Shown: in pieces, positions 51,501-61,454 of the stretch
How positions within the stretch are numbered: position 1 is the first letter of the stretch
Layout: each line of letters opens with the position of its first letter
Origin: Cristatella mucedo
Lineage: Eukaryota; Bryozoa; Phylactolaemata; Cristatellidae
Length of the DNA stretch: 64,000 bases
Reading direction: 5' to 3'
Assembly (NCBI GenBank): GCA_009760855.2
Contig: WPIO01000009.1
Location: 5,104,501 to 5,168,500 of the forward strand
Notes under the pieces: model-generated
Database searches by the model: none
Seen by the model: only the letters and a program-made list of their open reading frames with translations
What the model was told of the DNA's origin: nothing
Position numbers and translations under genes: made by a program

Positions 51501-54500
51501 GAGAACTCAATCTCTTTCTAGGTACTTTACATTTGCTGCAAGGGAGGCGCGATTGAATGGCGAGTAATATGCTTGATAAACAAACAAAATGAATAACATG
51601 GTTAGGGGTGACATGCACAGTGTCAGCATGCAAATGTGGTCAGTGGCAGCATGCACAGTGTCAGCACGCATGAGCACATGAAGGACGAATCACGGGGACC
51701 CACTAAATGCTGTCCTGAATAGGCGTTTTAAAGTTCTTTTTAAATGTGGTCAGGTCAGGGGATGTTCTGACGCAAGTCGGGAGGGAGTTCCAGGCTTTGG
51801 GAGCATTGGAACTAAATGCACGGTCTCCAAAGGATTTGAGGTGTGTACTCGGTATTGGTAAACTGTTGGATTCCGAAAAGTGGGTGGTACGATGCTTGCA
51901 ATGGTGGAGGAGTAGATCTGAGAGATAGGCTGAAGCCAAAGAATGAAGTAACCTAAAAGTGAAAGACAAAATTTTGAAGTCGATCCGTTGCTTGACTGGT
52001 AGTTGTAAAATACCTAGATACAGATTTGGCTCTCATAGTGGCACTGTACAAAAGACGTCTTATTAATATGCTGGTGGAGATATACATAATGCAGCTGAAT
52101 TGTCTGCAAGATTTGGCTAAAGGCATATACAGCTTGAAGTCATCACCTTCACTGTTAAGGCATGCAAATTAATTTGAACTCAGGACCCAGTGACGTGGAA
52201 GATGCTCCCCAATCACTATAAACAAATTTCCCGACTGCCCTAATGCCAGAGTACAAAAAAATCGCATGAGCTCTACTTACTGACATCCTCGTCCAGGTGT
52301 AACACATTGCCAACCAGTGGTGAGTGGAATATTTTAATATTCTGGAAAGGCGAGTCAATATCACACAGCAACCTGTCATAGTCGGTTTCGATAAGGCAGT
52401 CGCCTCCTGATGCAAAGTAGCGGAACACTTCTTGCCCTCTGTTCACAGGAACTAGCAGCCTGTGTAAATGGACAGCAGCTTGTTTAAGCGCTGCTTAACA
52501 ACCGTATGCAATCAAGAGCACGGCATTGTGCACTTCATACGACAAAGGCATACGGCAATAATTTATTCAACATCTACACGGTCGGTATTTCGACTTCCTA
52601 TTAAATGGCCTCACGATAGAGGATGTCACGATGTCAGTCGATCGACATTCATAGGCTTTGTAAAGTGTCGGAAATGCAACAGATGAGGCTGGAATAGAGG
52701 CAAACAGATTAAAGCGGATTCCGAGGAGAGTGAGGTACAACAGGAAGCATTGAAGCTCGTGTTTCTGTCAAGTAAGCCAATGCGAGACAATTAATGGACA
52801 CACAATTTGACAGAAAAGATGTCAACTCAAGTTTCGGGCTAAGGGTACTTGTATATGGCACCGAACAAACCCCCTAACCTATACCTCGCTGCTTAGGACC
52901 TTAGGCAACAAGATGCTAAAGGCCTATAACGTCTTCAACACTTTAATTCATTTTAAAATGGAGGATCACCATATGAAGCACATTGAAAGGACTGCATTGT
53001 CCTCTTTTGGGACTTGCTAGGAATAAAAAAAAGGGGGAGCCACTTCTGCTTATAAAGTATAATGTGGCTCCTTTGGACAGAGGCTAAAGTATGAGCATAC
53101 CGGAATCACGACGACTGCAGCAAAATCGAATGGGTTGGGGCACACGAAAGAGGGTAGCCTATTCAAAGGTCACAATCCTGAAAGGTTACCTTAGTCAGAC
53201 TATGATTACTACATCTTTAGCACACACAAAAGGGTTCCAATCAGCCTACACAGTTAATCCTTCACACAGCCTTCGCACCGGTGTTTGAATAAATAATATT
53301 CCAGCGGAGTGTAAGCACTGCATAAAAACAGCAAAAGCTCGGGTCAAAATTACGAGAGACCATTTCAAATCTTCCCAGTGACCTTAACTGCCGATCAGGC
53401 TAAGCTTCTCGTCATTAGTAATGCTGCTATATTGTAGAATGGCTCCCCTGTGCCTATACGTTTTCGTAAGATATGAAATATCGACCCTGCTCTTGCGCTT
53501 GAAATACTTGGGCAATGGAACCTCTTCTACACGGACCACAATCAGAGGAGTTTTGCTCATTTCAATCTTGCTCTATAACGCAGACCCGACTTTCGGTCCA
53601 CGAGCTGCTTTCCATGGCTCTCGTTGCTGCTATTTCTTAGCAGCTCATTCTGACCTCTCGCTTCAAGTTAAAACCTAACTCATTCTAGTGCTGTGCCTAC
53701 AATATATGGACGTGTCAAGAGGCACCCTACAAAGACCTGGTGGTCTATTGAATGAAATGCAGCTGAGAGATCAAGGAGACCTGGCAGAGAGGCCTGTCCT
53801 GATTGACATTGTTATACAGGTATTTCGAACCCGAAGCAGGGCAGTTTTTGAATGAAGGTTAGCTCTAAACTATTCTTGAAACCTGCTAGCAAGACCCCCG
53901 ATAAACTGATGTAATTGTTCAGCTGCTGATGTAATTGTTCAGCCACCGATCGTTTTGTGTGTACTGAATAGGAATAGGAAATAGAGACCGGAAAAAATTA
54001 CCCCGAGTTTCACGATCTGGGGTTGGCTTGATGGGCCTGATAACAGTTACTTCAAGAGAACCATGCATGGGCGTGTTTATTTATTTATTTTACTATGGTG
54101 GACAGCAACTTTGTGATAATGCAAAATGCTTGCAATAGCGGATGAGATACAAGTGATGTGCCTTATTCCAGTATAATACAAGCCATATATTTTTGGCTTC
54201 CTGAGTTAGGTATGGAGGTAACAGTTGAATGCTGGCAAATAAATTAGAAAAAGTCCCGAAACAGTGGTAGAAAATGCTACCATCTAAAAAGCTGGCACTG
54301 GCAAGATTCCATACATGCACATATAACAGGCTAACGCCAAAACTCCTATGGATGCAGGTCCATCCAACATTAAGTGGCTAAGCTTAAACGTCAAGCTTTT
54401 TCAAACATAAAAGACGGGGCAAGCATAGGCTGGCTTTAACTTTACATAAAGGCAGCGTATTAAGATGCAAGGCCAAGTAATAGTGGAGTCATGCGAAAGT

Positions 54501-57500
54501 AATCTATTACGTAAGGGAAGCAGCAAACTCACTGCCTAACGATGGAAGGGAGAGGGTGGGAGGGGGAAAGAAGACATTGCCTCGGAACCATTCACAGACT
54601 GGCAAAAGTTATGCCATTGCAGAAGATGATACTAACGACATGCAAACTACAACAGTAAAGATGACTGATGATAAAGACTAAAATCACGACTGGAAACAGC
54701 CCTGTATTTAACGTGCTTACCTTTCACATTTCGTGCACAAACTCCCCAAGCGATGCTCCAGTTTTGCACTCAAGGCACGGATGAACTGCATAAACATTAA
54801 AAGCGAGCATCAGCAAATGGCCATACAAGACAGCAAAGAAAGAGGTGCAAGCCTAGACCTACTGTACAGATGCTACAGTATTTCTGCAATAGAAATCCAC
54901 TTTCAACTAGAAGGAAGAGCATCAGTTTGCTAACTCTGGATCATAATCACAAAAAGTGGGATTGGCTACGAGAAGCAAAGCATACAAAGCTATTTGTAAA
55001 TGATAGCAGCTTAAAAGCAAAGTATTATTAGGTGAAGTTGCAAAAGCTCGTTCGATGACTAAGCAAGTACAACAGCGTTGTGGTCATAAATAAAAATAAT
55101 TCATTTGTATAGTCCCATAAGAGAACTAGATTTCTACTTAAGTGCTCCACATATACCACGGGGTTCGGGCCCAAGACTTTGGTCAAGTGCATTAACCTTG
55201 ACCTTTATTTGAGGCGAGTACACTAACCACTGGCCAAACCTGCACAGCAATCATTTAGCTGTAGGGCCACCAGTCGTTTATTTGTCTTGGATAAGAACAG
55301 TCAAAGTTAGACTGAACGAAAGTAACTCTTTGATGAGATGATTTAGAGATTTATAGACTTTAATGATCTATAGCAGTGGTTCTCAACCCGACTAATGCCT
55401 TGACCCTTTATTACAGTTTCTCATGTTGTGGCGACCCCAGCCATAAAATTATTGTTAAAAATATGGAAATGCATGTTTTGCGATGGTCTTAGGTGACCCA
55501 TGTGCAAGTGCCGTTCGACACTCAAAGGGGTCGCGACCCACATGTTGAGAACTGCTGATCTAGAGTCTGCTAAAGAACGAGTTGCCTGCATTACAACAAA
55601 ACCAAGACTGCATGCAAATCGGCTTGCTAGGCTGACTGGGTGAGCTCAAAACATTAACCAAGGCATTTCAAGGGTGGTACTTTTTGCTGCTCTACCAACG
55701 TAAACATTAACCACACCAACACATGTGGCCAAAGAAGGAGATACAACCTGATGCCTATATCTAAAACAGCTGGGTTGTAAACTTGCCAGCTGTTTTTCAC
55801 CTGCTACTTTTACAGTGGGATGAAGCAGCCTACCATTTAATCTAATGACAGCTTGATTCGGCAGTCTGGTGATACTTTGGTGACCCAACAAAAGCAAGAA
55901 CTCGGCCCGATAGACACAATTTAGACGAGAAAGATTTTTTTTTATACATTTATCGTCCTTTGATTAGCGCACTGCCAGCAGATATATCGTCTGAGCTTAC
56001 CTCTTGATTCACTGTGTTATGTCGCCCATCAGGAACAATAGAAGGCACGACATAGTTAACATCAAGGGTGGCATGGTTCGATGCTGCTGGAACTCGCAAC
56101 ACTGCAAAGCTGATAAAGTCTTGCCATTAATTAACAAACCAACAAGGCAGAAAACGTTCTGCCCGACTTTGCAAGTGCACAGCGATTAAAAACTGGAACA
56201 CTCTTAAGGTAAAATAAAAACGTTTTGATCCATGCTTCTCGGTTCCACAGGATTCTCTACCGTTGACATGCTCAGAGGCCACAATAATAATAATACACTC
56301 GATAAAGCACCCTCAGATTACTAAATCTCTTTCCATGTGCTTTAGATTTGTTGCAAAGGAAACGCGATCGAATGGTGAGGGGGAAATATCATGCTCGATA
56401 AACAAGAGGAATAACATGGTTAGTGGTGACGTGCACAGGGTCAGCATGCAAGTGTGGTTAGCGGCTGCACGCAACAGTGTCAGCATGCATAAGCATCCAC
56501 TACTCAAATAAGCCAAGATGGCCAAGCTACAACCAAAGAGTGTGGGGGTGGCTTCACGCCAGCGCACACAGCATGTTGGCATATCGAAACACTGTCAGCT
56601 GTTGCTGAGTGCAACGAATTGAGAGCCACAATGCTTGTTACTGAAGCACCCGAGAGTCAGACTTAACCGAGTACAGTGCTACAACGACACTCGAGTAATA
56701 TCCCAGTGCTGAATCCAAATACCGAGCAGGTGAGCCAAATTAAGTCAACTTTGTTCAACAGGTGTTCTGAGCTCAGTGCTGCCACTGGCAGGCACGTAAG
56801 AGGGGAAGGGGGCGGTGAGGTAGTGATTGGATTGCAGCGCCCCCATCATCGAGACCCACGAGACCAGGCAGGTGTGACCGACTGCAGAGGTAGGCGAGCC
56901 GAACTCGCAGTGACGTCACGGAGGCCTACCTTCCACTCTCGGTGCTGAACACTATCAGCTCGTCACCGGCACATCCGGTCGGCACTGCACTGCACTTCAC
57001 GCCCTTCGTGTTGAAGCACATGCTGCCGAGCTCAGCGAGAGCATCTCTGCACTCTGGATAACGAGAGAGAGATGTGATGTGATGGTGTGAGCGGGTGCAC
57101 TGCTGGCGGCGTTTATACAGGCTGGCTGCGTTTAAAATGCAGATACGGCAAGCCGAGCCTGGCAGGTGACAAGCATCTCGACCTCGAGCGAGCTGACATT
57201 CAACCAACGACACTGAAGCAGCTATAGCAGCACAGCAGCAAGTGTATGGGGCTGGGCTGGTAAACTGAAGGCTAAACACACAAGAAACGTAAAAAAAAGC
57301 AAGTAGGCATCCTATGCAGACGCACACACATTCGGAAGTGCACACGACCAAAAGTTAAACGTAACACCTGCAATGAACAATGATAGTAAAAACAATATCA
57401 TATTTGTACAGCACACTTATGTGAACTAAACCATTTGTTGTCGGTTCTACTAAATGTTATGTAGAGGAAGCATGTCGATTGGTTAGCGATCACATGCAAA

Positions 57501-58798
57501 GTAATTATGAGTCATTTGCAAAGCGCCCTAACTTAGCTTAATCTCTATCCAGGCGCATTACAACTTGTTACCCACAGAGTTAGAAACATGCTTGTTATCA
57601 AGCCTGCAAAAGCAAAACAAGTATTATACTTACGGCCATCATGCTAAAGCATACACAACACAACTCAGTCACCGGTTAGCAAAAGTTCAGCTAGTATTAT
57701 ATGCATAGGTGTGCATACTGAACACACCACAACATAAGAGGATATGTTCATTGAGGTGAAGGTAAAGCTGACCGGAGGAGATATCTGTACATGTCCTTGC
57801 ATTTGACTTCAAAGGGAAAGTCATTGAAATAATAATAATAATAACAATACGTACTGACAACAGCCGCCAGCGAATTACAGACTTTTGGTGCATATGAGCA
57901 AAAGGTGCGATCACTAAAAGATTTCAACTTGGTGGCTTGGTGTAAGGTTAGATGGCCAGATGCCTAGCCGACGGTATGCCACGGCTGAGAACAAACAAGC
58001 CAAGCTGCCAAGTTTTGAGCCGCTTTCAAAACAAAAAAAGTGACGCGGTGCCAGCATTAGCAAGCACGCAACGGCACCGAACCGTTCTCATCACATCCTC
58101 TACAGGAGCTCAGCGTTGAGGTCCGACGAATTCACATTTCCTTCGGTTCTCAAATTCGCTTCCATCGATAATCGAAACCAGGATAGCTAAGCTGCTAAGC
58201 GGGCTGTCTCCTTCCGGCTCACGACCGCAGCGAAGCCGCCGCAAGTCATCGCGGGTAGTCGTTTAATCATTAATGAACAGAATCAGTACGTAACAAAATT
58301 ATGCAACTACTAGCCGACCAGCAAGTTAACGGAACAGCGGCGGGCGTTTGGAAAGCCAAGCTCGTCACGACAGCGCTATAAGAATCAGCTGTCTGCACTT
58401 TGGTTCACGAAATGGCAGCATAACAGGTAACTGAGACCTAACTGCCGGGAGAGAGGTCGGGCAACACGGGACCAGATGTGAGGCAGCGATGTGAACTTCG
58501 GTAAGAGCAGCTTACAAAGGGAAGCGAAAATATTGGTTTTTACTGTGCGCCTGGAAACCATACGTCGACAGGCATTAGACCTCATAACTGAAACCATACT
58601 GGCTGCCAGTGCGGTTGCACTCTACGACCTACTACGCCAATCGACTCTGGGAACGCGTGAAAAAACGAAATTAAACCGTAGCTACTCACGTGATGCCGGA
58701 ACGGACAGCTTCAAAGAAAACAAAGCCGTCTGAATAAATTGGTTGTCGTCACGGTGCGTGCTAGCAAGTGAATCTCCATTTTGTCCGACATGAGCCAT
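45441..58798 (-). CDS. SMS: Spermine synthase, nine firm coding exons; last codons unresolved
   Basis: Spermine synthase adds an aminopropyl group from decarboxylated S-adenosylmethionine to spermidine in the cytosol. Exons, in transcript order: 58798-58690, 57053-56930, 56109-56001, 54785-54721, 52459-52281, 50396-50140, 49977-49866, 46446-46358, 45550-45441; all GT-AG with matching phases. Numbering from 58798: N-terminal AdoMetDC-like domain (about 1-110), central beta region, then the Rossmann-like catalytic domain. GGGDGG is at 229-234, with Asp232 at the human D201 position. Asp307 in NDLT matches D276, and Glu384 in VPSFRE matches E353; all three are known to matter in human SMS. The ESD block before the GGGDGG loop, and NDLT rather than DSSD, point to spermine rather than spermidine synthase. 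The length, about 394-400 residues, is slightly above human (366). The ATG at 58798 has a strong context (G at -3, G at +4), but an in-frame ATG lies at 58915. The terminal exon is ambiguous: 45247-45217 or 43280-43232. Introns carry a Tc1 fossil and a SPIN-like element. Confidence 0.9.
46000..46085 (+). repeat. SINE-1 remnant in SMS intron 8
   Basis: AGTTAGGGTGCTTGCATTTC, then a B-box-like GAGGGTTCAATTTCC. Confidence 0.5.
46358..46446 (-). CDS. SMS: SMS exon 8
   Basis: Residues 319-348: SLILELSLKCIKKGGKYLAR, aligned with human LRLILDLSMKVLKQDGKYF. Acceptor CTGTTACAG, donor GTAAGT, phase 0. It follows a 3.4 kb intron with the Tc1 fossil. Confidence 0.9.
47095..48010 (-). pseudogene. Tc1-type transposase, dead, in SMS intron 7
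   Basis: In reverse the order is a helix-turn-helix region (about 48005-47870: LSEDTRAVLISMHEDGH, ISGDTVRNIIRKH), GRPRVTSPMEERLL, LKDRFATAKM, QWSRVLVCTGKSKFNLFG, SCGSVIAWGWFS, VGPLQRIQGIMN, and finally QSLDLNLIEHLCGKIE. The first catalytic Asp (normally SDES) and the second (normally QDNDPKH) are gone. The reading frame breaks near 47510-47550 and a stop or frameshift separates the N terminus. Terminal repeats were not found. Same strand as SMS. Confidence 0.8.
48011..49865. other. Rest of SMS intron 7; no gene assigned
   Basis: + strand ORFs at 48935, 49348 and 49599 (80-99 codons) have no recognisable domain; a short LINE-B tail match lies near 48305-48330. Confidence 0.45.
49866..49977 (-). 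CDS. SMS: SMS exon 7
   Basis: Residues 282-318: IIFDDCVNILKKR, then YDYVVNDLTEFPV with the catalytic Asp307. Donor GTAGGT at 49865 in phase 1 is chosen over a nearby GTGAGC because exon 8 needs phase 1. Confidence 0.9.
50140..50396 (-). CDS. SMS: SMS exon 6 (AdoMet-analogue site)
   Basis: Residues 196-281: GESDKATY, then VLILGGGDGG and MATMVEIDEAVV, the dcAdoMet-binding loops, then RRVCGDALD. Acceptor CTTGTCTAG, donor GTGAGT, phase 0. A run of 19 Gs lies about 65 nt upstream of the acceptor. Confidence 0.96.
50463..50481 (+). repeat. Run of 19 Gs in SMS intron 5
   Basis: Uninterrupted G tract on the + strand (C tract in the SMS transcript), about 65 nt upstream of the exon 6 acceptor. Confidence 0.97.
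50870..50985 (+). repeat. LINE-A tail
   Basis: CCAAATGTAAAGTGCCTAG, GAGCTCTCTGACCGCAC, then an ATT-rich end. Confidence 0.75.
51462..52008 (-). repeat. LINE-A 3' fragment in SMS intron 5
   Basis: ATA array, hairpin tail, 3' UTR and 88 readable codons ([19 protein letters not shown]). 5'-truncated within the [10 protein letters not shown] codons. Confidence 0.85.
52281..52459 (-). CDS. SMS: SMS exon 5
   Basis: Residues 136-195: LVPVNRGQ, ETDYDRLLCDIDSPFQNIKIFHS and GNVLHLDEDV, matching the human strand region DSPYQNIKILHS. Acceptor TTACACAG, donor GTAAGT, phase 1. Confidence 0.93.
52460..53689. other. SMS intron 4, part; no other feature
   Basis: No repeat core or other gene recognised. Confidence 0.5.
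53690..54060 (-). repeat. LINE reverse-transcriptase fragment in SMS intron 4
   Basis: In reverse it reads [15 protein letters not shown], the core palm motif, then degenerates. Confidence 0.65.
54721..54785 (-). CDS. SMS: SMS exon 4
   Basis: A small 65-nt exon, residues 115-135: FIRALSAKLEHRL, matching the human helix IDSILNKVEERM. Acceptor TTTATGCAG, donor GTAAGC, phase 2. The short size makes this dependent on phase matching on both sides, which it passes. Confidence 0.75.
55098..55245 (-). repeat. SINE-2 in SMS intron 3
   Basis: Tail ATTCATTTGTATAGTCCC with TAAGAGAACTAGA; head ending CACTGGCCAAACC. Confidence 0.75.
55374..55557 (-). mobile_element. SPIN-like hAT MITE in SMS intron 3
   Basis: Terminal inverted repeats: left CAGTGGTTCTCAACCCG, right in reverse CAGCAGTTCTCAACATG. 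Inner blocks GGGTCGCGACCCCTTTG, CACCTAAGACCATCG and CACAACATGAG (in reverse) match what I recall of the short SPIN elements. 184 nt. 8-bp target duplication ATCTATAG / ATCTAGAG (55366-55373 and 55558-55565), fitting the nTCTAGAn preference of hAT. Confidence 0.85.
56001..56109 (-). CDS. SMS: SMS exon 3
   Basis: Residues 78-114. Completes Ser, then FAVLRV and TLDVNYV, matching human SFANLRI and LLDLQSY. Acceptor CTTTATCAG, donor GTAAGC, phase 0. Confidence 0.8.
56282..56497 (-). repeat. LINE-A 3' UTR and tail in SMS intron 2
   Basis: ATA array, CTCGATAAAGCACCCTCAG, GGTCAGCATGCAAGTGTGG in reverse orientation; ends within the 3' UTR near 56495. Confidence 0.8.
56930..57053 (-). CDS. SMS: SMS exon 2
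   Basis: Residues 37-77: CRDALAELGSMCF, then GDELIVFSTESG, the GYLATYTNKNG-like strand of the N-terminal domain. Acceptor TTATCCAG; donor GTAGGC; phase 2. The split Gln codon with exon 1 fits. Confidence 0.8.
57400..57990 (-). repeat. Old LINE-A-like remnants in SMS intron 1
   Basis: Tail-like pieces at about 57515-57555 (AAAGCGCCCTAACTTAGC) and a coding-end piece at 57830-57985, related to 15930-16050 (CAGACTTTTGGTGCATATG). Confidence 0.55.
58690..58798 (-). CDS. SMS: SMS exon 1
   Basis: Residues 1-36, ending LFSLKLSVPAS, which aligns loosely with the human TLDFMLG start of the N-terminal domain. Donor GTGAGT, phase 1. The frame is open upstream to an ATG at 58915, adding 39 residues with no match I recognise. 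Confidence 0.7.
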
Positions 58799-60782
58799 CG
58801 CCACACCACGAGCTACCCACGCCGCACGCTGAGCTACCTTGCCCTTCAAAGCAGCCGACGTCCTTGAGATTGCTCCGGAAGTTAGTACTACAACCACTTC
58901 TTTGCGTGAATTCATAATTTATATTAAACAAAATATATATATTTTTAATTCAATAGTAATGACTATAGTGTCATTACTAATACAGCGTTGCTCTGCGCTA
59001 AAGTGACACCTTTGAGGCCTTTCCTGTGTGGGGCTTTTAGGTAGGTTGGTCGCTGCCTCTGCACTTTATGAACTGCTCTTCAACTCACTTATCACTTTAA
59101 CGGTCGCTGGCTCTTTTCGTCAGGTGTATCATCTTCACTTGCATACGTCGACCGCGAATGATTCGCCGGCCGTACGACCTTGTATGCTGTAAGCTTTAGC
59201 TGGTCAAACGGGTTACGCGGTAAGTCGCCTCGCCCGCGTCCTAACGACGAATAGCCTGTGTCAATGGAAGCCTCCTAAGCGAGGGTCTGCCATGCACGAG
59301 TTAGCCCCAGTACCCTGACCTGAAGCGGTCGGCTTTAGCGGTTAGGCGGAAGTCCAGATTTGGGCAGTAATGAAGAGTGGGCAGATGGCACTCTGCCGGC
59401 GACCGTCTCTCTTAGTCGCCGATGACGACGAAGACGCTGGGAAAGTCGCGTTCCGTCAACCGACTAGGTTGGCTTGTGCGGCCTCGGTGCTTTCCGCCAG
59501 CTCGGGGCGGTGGCCACACTTCCTCAGCTCCCGGTGCCAGCTCGAATCTTTGCATAGCCTCTGCTTCCATCCGATGCGCCCTCGTCTGCTGCAGGCATCG
59601 CAGTTTGCCGCGCGTCCGCGCCGCGCTAGTTGCTCTTAGCTCTTCGTAGTCTCTCTCTCTCTCTCTTCTTCCCCAAGCTCTTTCAAGTAGCTTCTCCTGT
59701 CGTCATTGGAAGCACACCCCCAAGCTTTAGCTAAGGTATTTTGCTCCCTCTCGCATATCTCCTTTGAGATACTGTTTCATGCCCAGTTAACCGAGAGTTT
59801 TTAGGAAAACATAAACGAGCGGTTAAATGAATGGCTTACCCAACTACCAGACACCGGCCCATCAGACTCGTGTACTGCTGGCCTGCCGGGTGGACCTATG
59901 TTGGCTTGTTTATTTAGCGCTACACGTGATTGCTGAACCCATGTAAAATAAGCTGCTGCAGTGTGAAGTTTGCTTGATTCGGGAAAGGCGCAATGTATAT
60001 TTAAAATCAACACCTGTGCTTCATTCTAGCCGAACATTAATGCGTGCCTCAGAGGTCTATTACCACGATCGCAGTCTAGTGCAGTCTGCAGCAGCCGATC
60101 CACCTCCATGTCCGGGGAAATGGGTTGCAGTGAGTTTCCCATGCCACGTGTAAGTTGTAGAACAAGAGTGTCTGGAGGATTTTTCACGGGGGCGATTGAC
60201 CATCTGGTGGGCATGGGATTTTGTCGTGCAGAAAACAGTGCTCGTTAGACTATGCCAGCCTGACGTTCTTGCTGTCGCTATGTACCACACTTAGTGTCCT
60301 GCAATCCCCTGCTCCTAGTTGTGTTCGGCTGGTGCATTGCGCACGTGACAATCTCGCCACATCCGTCTGTGTCGCTCGTGCCTGCATCGAGCTTGTCGGG
60401 CGCGAGTTGGCCAGACTAGCATCTCTGCTGCGACGACCACTCAGGCACTAGAGCAGCGAAATTTGTGGTCGTGTGAGCAAGCAGATTGCTGCAGCGCAGC
60501 TCGCGAGAGCTGATGTGGGCCCGATCTGCTTCTGCTCCTTCTGCTGCTTCCGCTGCTGCTGCTGCGCAGCGTGGCCAGCTCTCGGGCTGCTCGTGCTCCG
60601 AGTCTCGTTCCGGTGCTACCCGTCGAGTGCAGTCTCACCGGCCGGCGAAAAGTGTGCAGTTTCGACAATGGCTGCCCTCTTGCGACCGTCTTCCACGCAG
60701 CGGCTAGTGGAAGGAAGGAGCGCTTTACCACTCGCCCCCTTCTCGATGCGTTGCAGGCGCTGCAGATGTCCCACTCTCTTTC
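58799..60782. other. Divergent intergenic region between SMS and RBM18
   Basis: Holds the possible longer SMS start (58915), an AT-rich patch (58916-58985), and a GC-rich part from about 60300 that is the likely RBM18 promoter and leader. No TATA box stands out. A - strand ORF at 60214-60026 ends in a repeat-like GNRPLRHALMFG that I could not assign. Confidence 0.45.
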
Positions 60783-61454
60783 ATGGAGTTCACGCGAGCA
60801 AGCGACAGTTCGGACGAGCGCGAACCGGTTCCCCTGCCGCCGCCTCCACCCAATGACGACGATCGTGGCGCAACGTCGTCAGGCTCGTCGTGCCTTGGCG
60901 GCCGATCACTTGTGGGCATCGGCAGCAGCAGTGCAGCCTGCCGGCGGCTATGGATAGGCAATCTGGACTCGAGCATCACCGAGTACGGTCTGCTAAAAGT
61001 GGTGGAGAGGTACGGACCGCTGGAGAAGTTCGACTTCATGTACCACCTCGCGCCGGGCAGCAACAGGGGCAAGCCGCGCGGCTACTGCTTCGTCACGTAC
61101 GTTCGCACCGAGGACGCACGGCTGGCGCAGAGGTCTCTTGATGGCCTTGCGATGCTGTCTCGAAGGCTGACCGTGCGAGTGGCCACCTCTACCGCCCCTG
61201 CACAGCCGCGATCCGGTGCCGAACGAGTCGGCCTCAGCAGCGGTGCGCCGCCGCAGCAGCCGGCCGCTGTCAACCTTGACCCTGCGGCAAAGGCTGGGCT
61301 GAAGCGGAAGCTGATCGCCGATGTCGAGGAGCAGCTTCGTCGAATGTCTGCTGAGCAGCAGGCCGCCAGAGACGACGATGCTTCGGCGTCGGCAAAGAGT
61401 CGAGCTCGCGTGGTGCCGGGCGCCGCAACACCTGCCTCTCTCCGGCGTACATGA
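60783..61454 (+). CDS. RBM18: RNA-binding protein 18-like, single RRM
   Basis: A 223-residue protein in one open exon. The N terminus is low complexity (acidic, then a Pro run near 18-23). The RRM follows, with RNP2 LWIGNL at 56-61, the RBM18-like SITEYGLLK, and RNP1 RGYCFVTY at 99-106. The C-terminal helix AGLKRKLIADVEEQLRRM resembles the KAIEAKLKMMAE helix of human RBM18 (190 residues). The human C-terminal tail is not recognisable; an Arg/Ala-rich end replaces it. RBM18 is a nuclear RRM protein of unsettled function. The coding DNA is very GC-rich. The ATG context is weak (T at -3, G at +4) and the frame just upstream could hold a spliced leader. It is divergent from SMS. Confidence 0.8.
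   Translation: MEFTRASDSSDEREPVPLPPPPPNDDDRGATSSGSSCLGGRSLVGIGSSSAACRRLWIGNLDSSITEYGLLKVVERYGPLEKFDFMYHLAPGSNRGKPRGYCFVTYVRTEDARLAQRSLDGLAMLSRRLTVRVATSTAPAQPRSGAERVGLSSGAPPQQPAAVNLDPAAKAGLKRKLIADVEEQLRRMSAEQQAARDDDASASAKSRARVVPGAATPASLRRT

Noticed and set aside
60026..60214. Ankyrin-like end of a - strand ORF (GNRPLRHALMFG)
   Set aside because: A single short resemblance, no second repeat, and no splice-supported continuation.
60441..61072. Long ORFs overlapping RBM18 on other frames and on the - strand
   Set aside because: Shadows of GC-rich coding DNA; only the 60783 frame carries RNP1 and RNP2.
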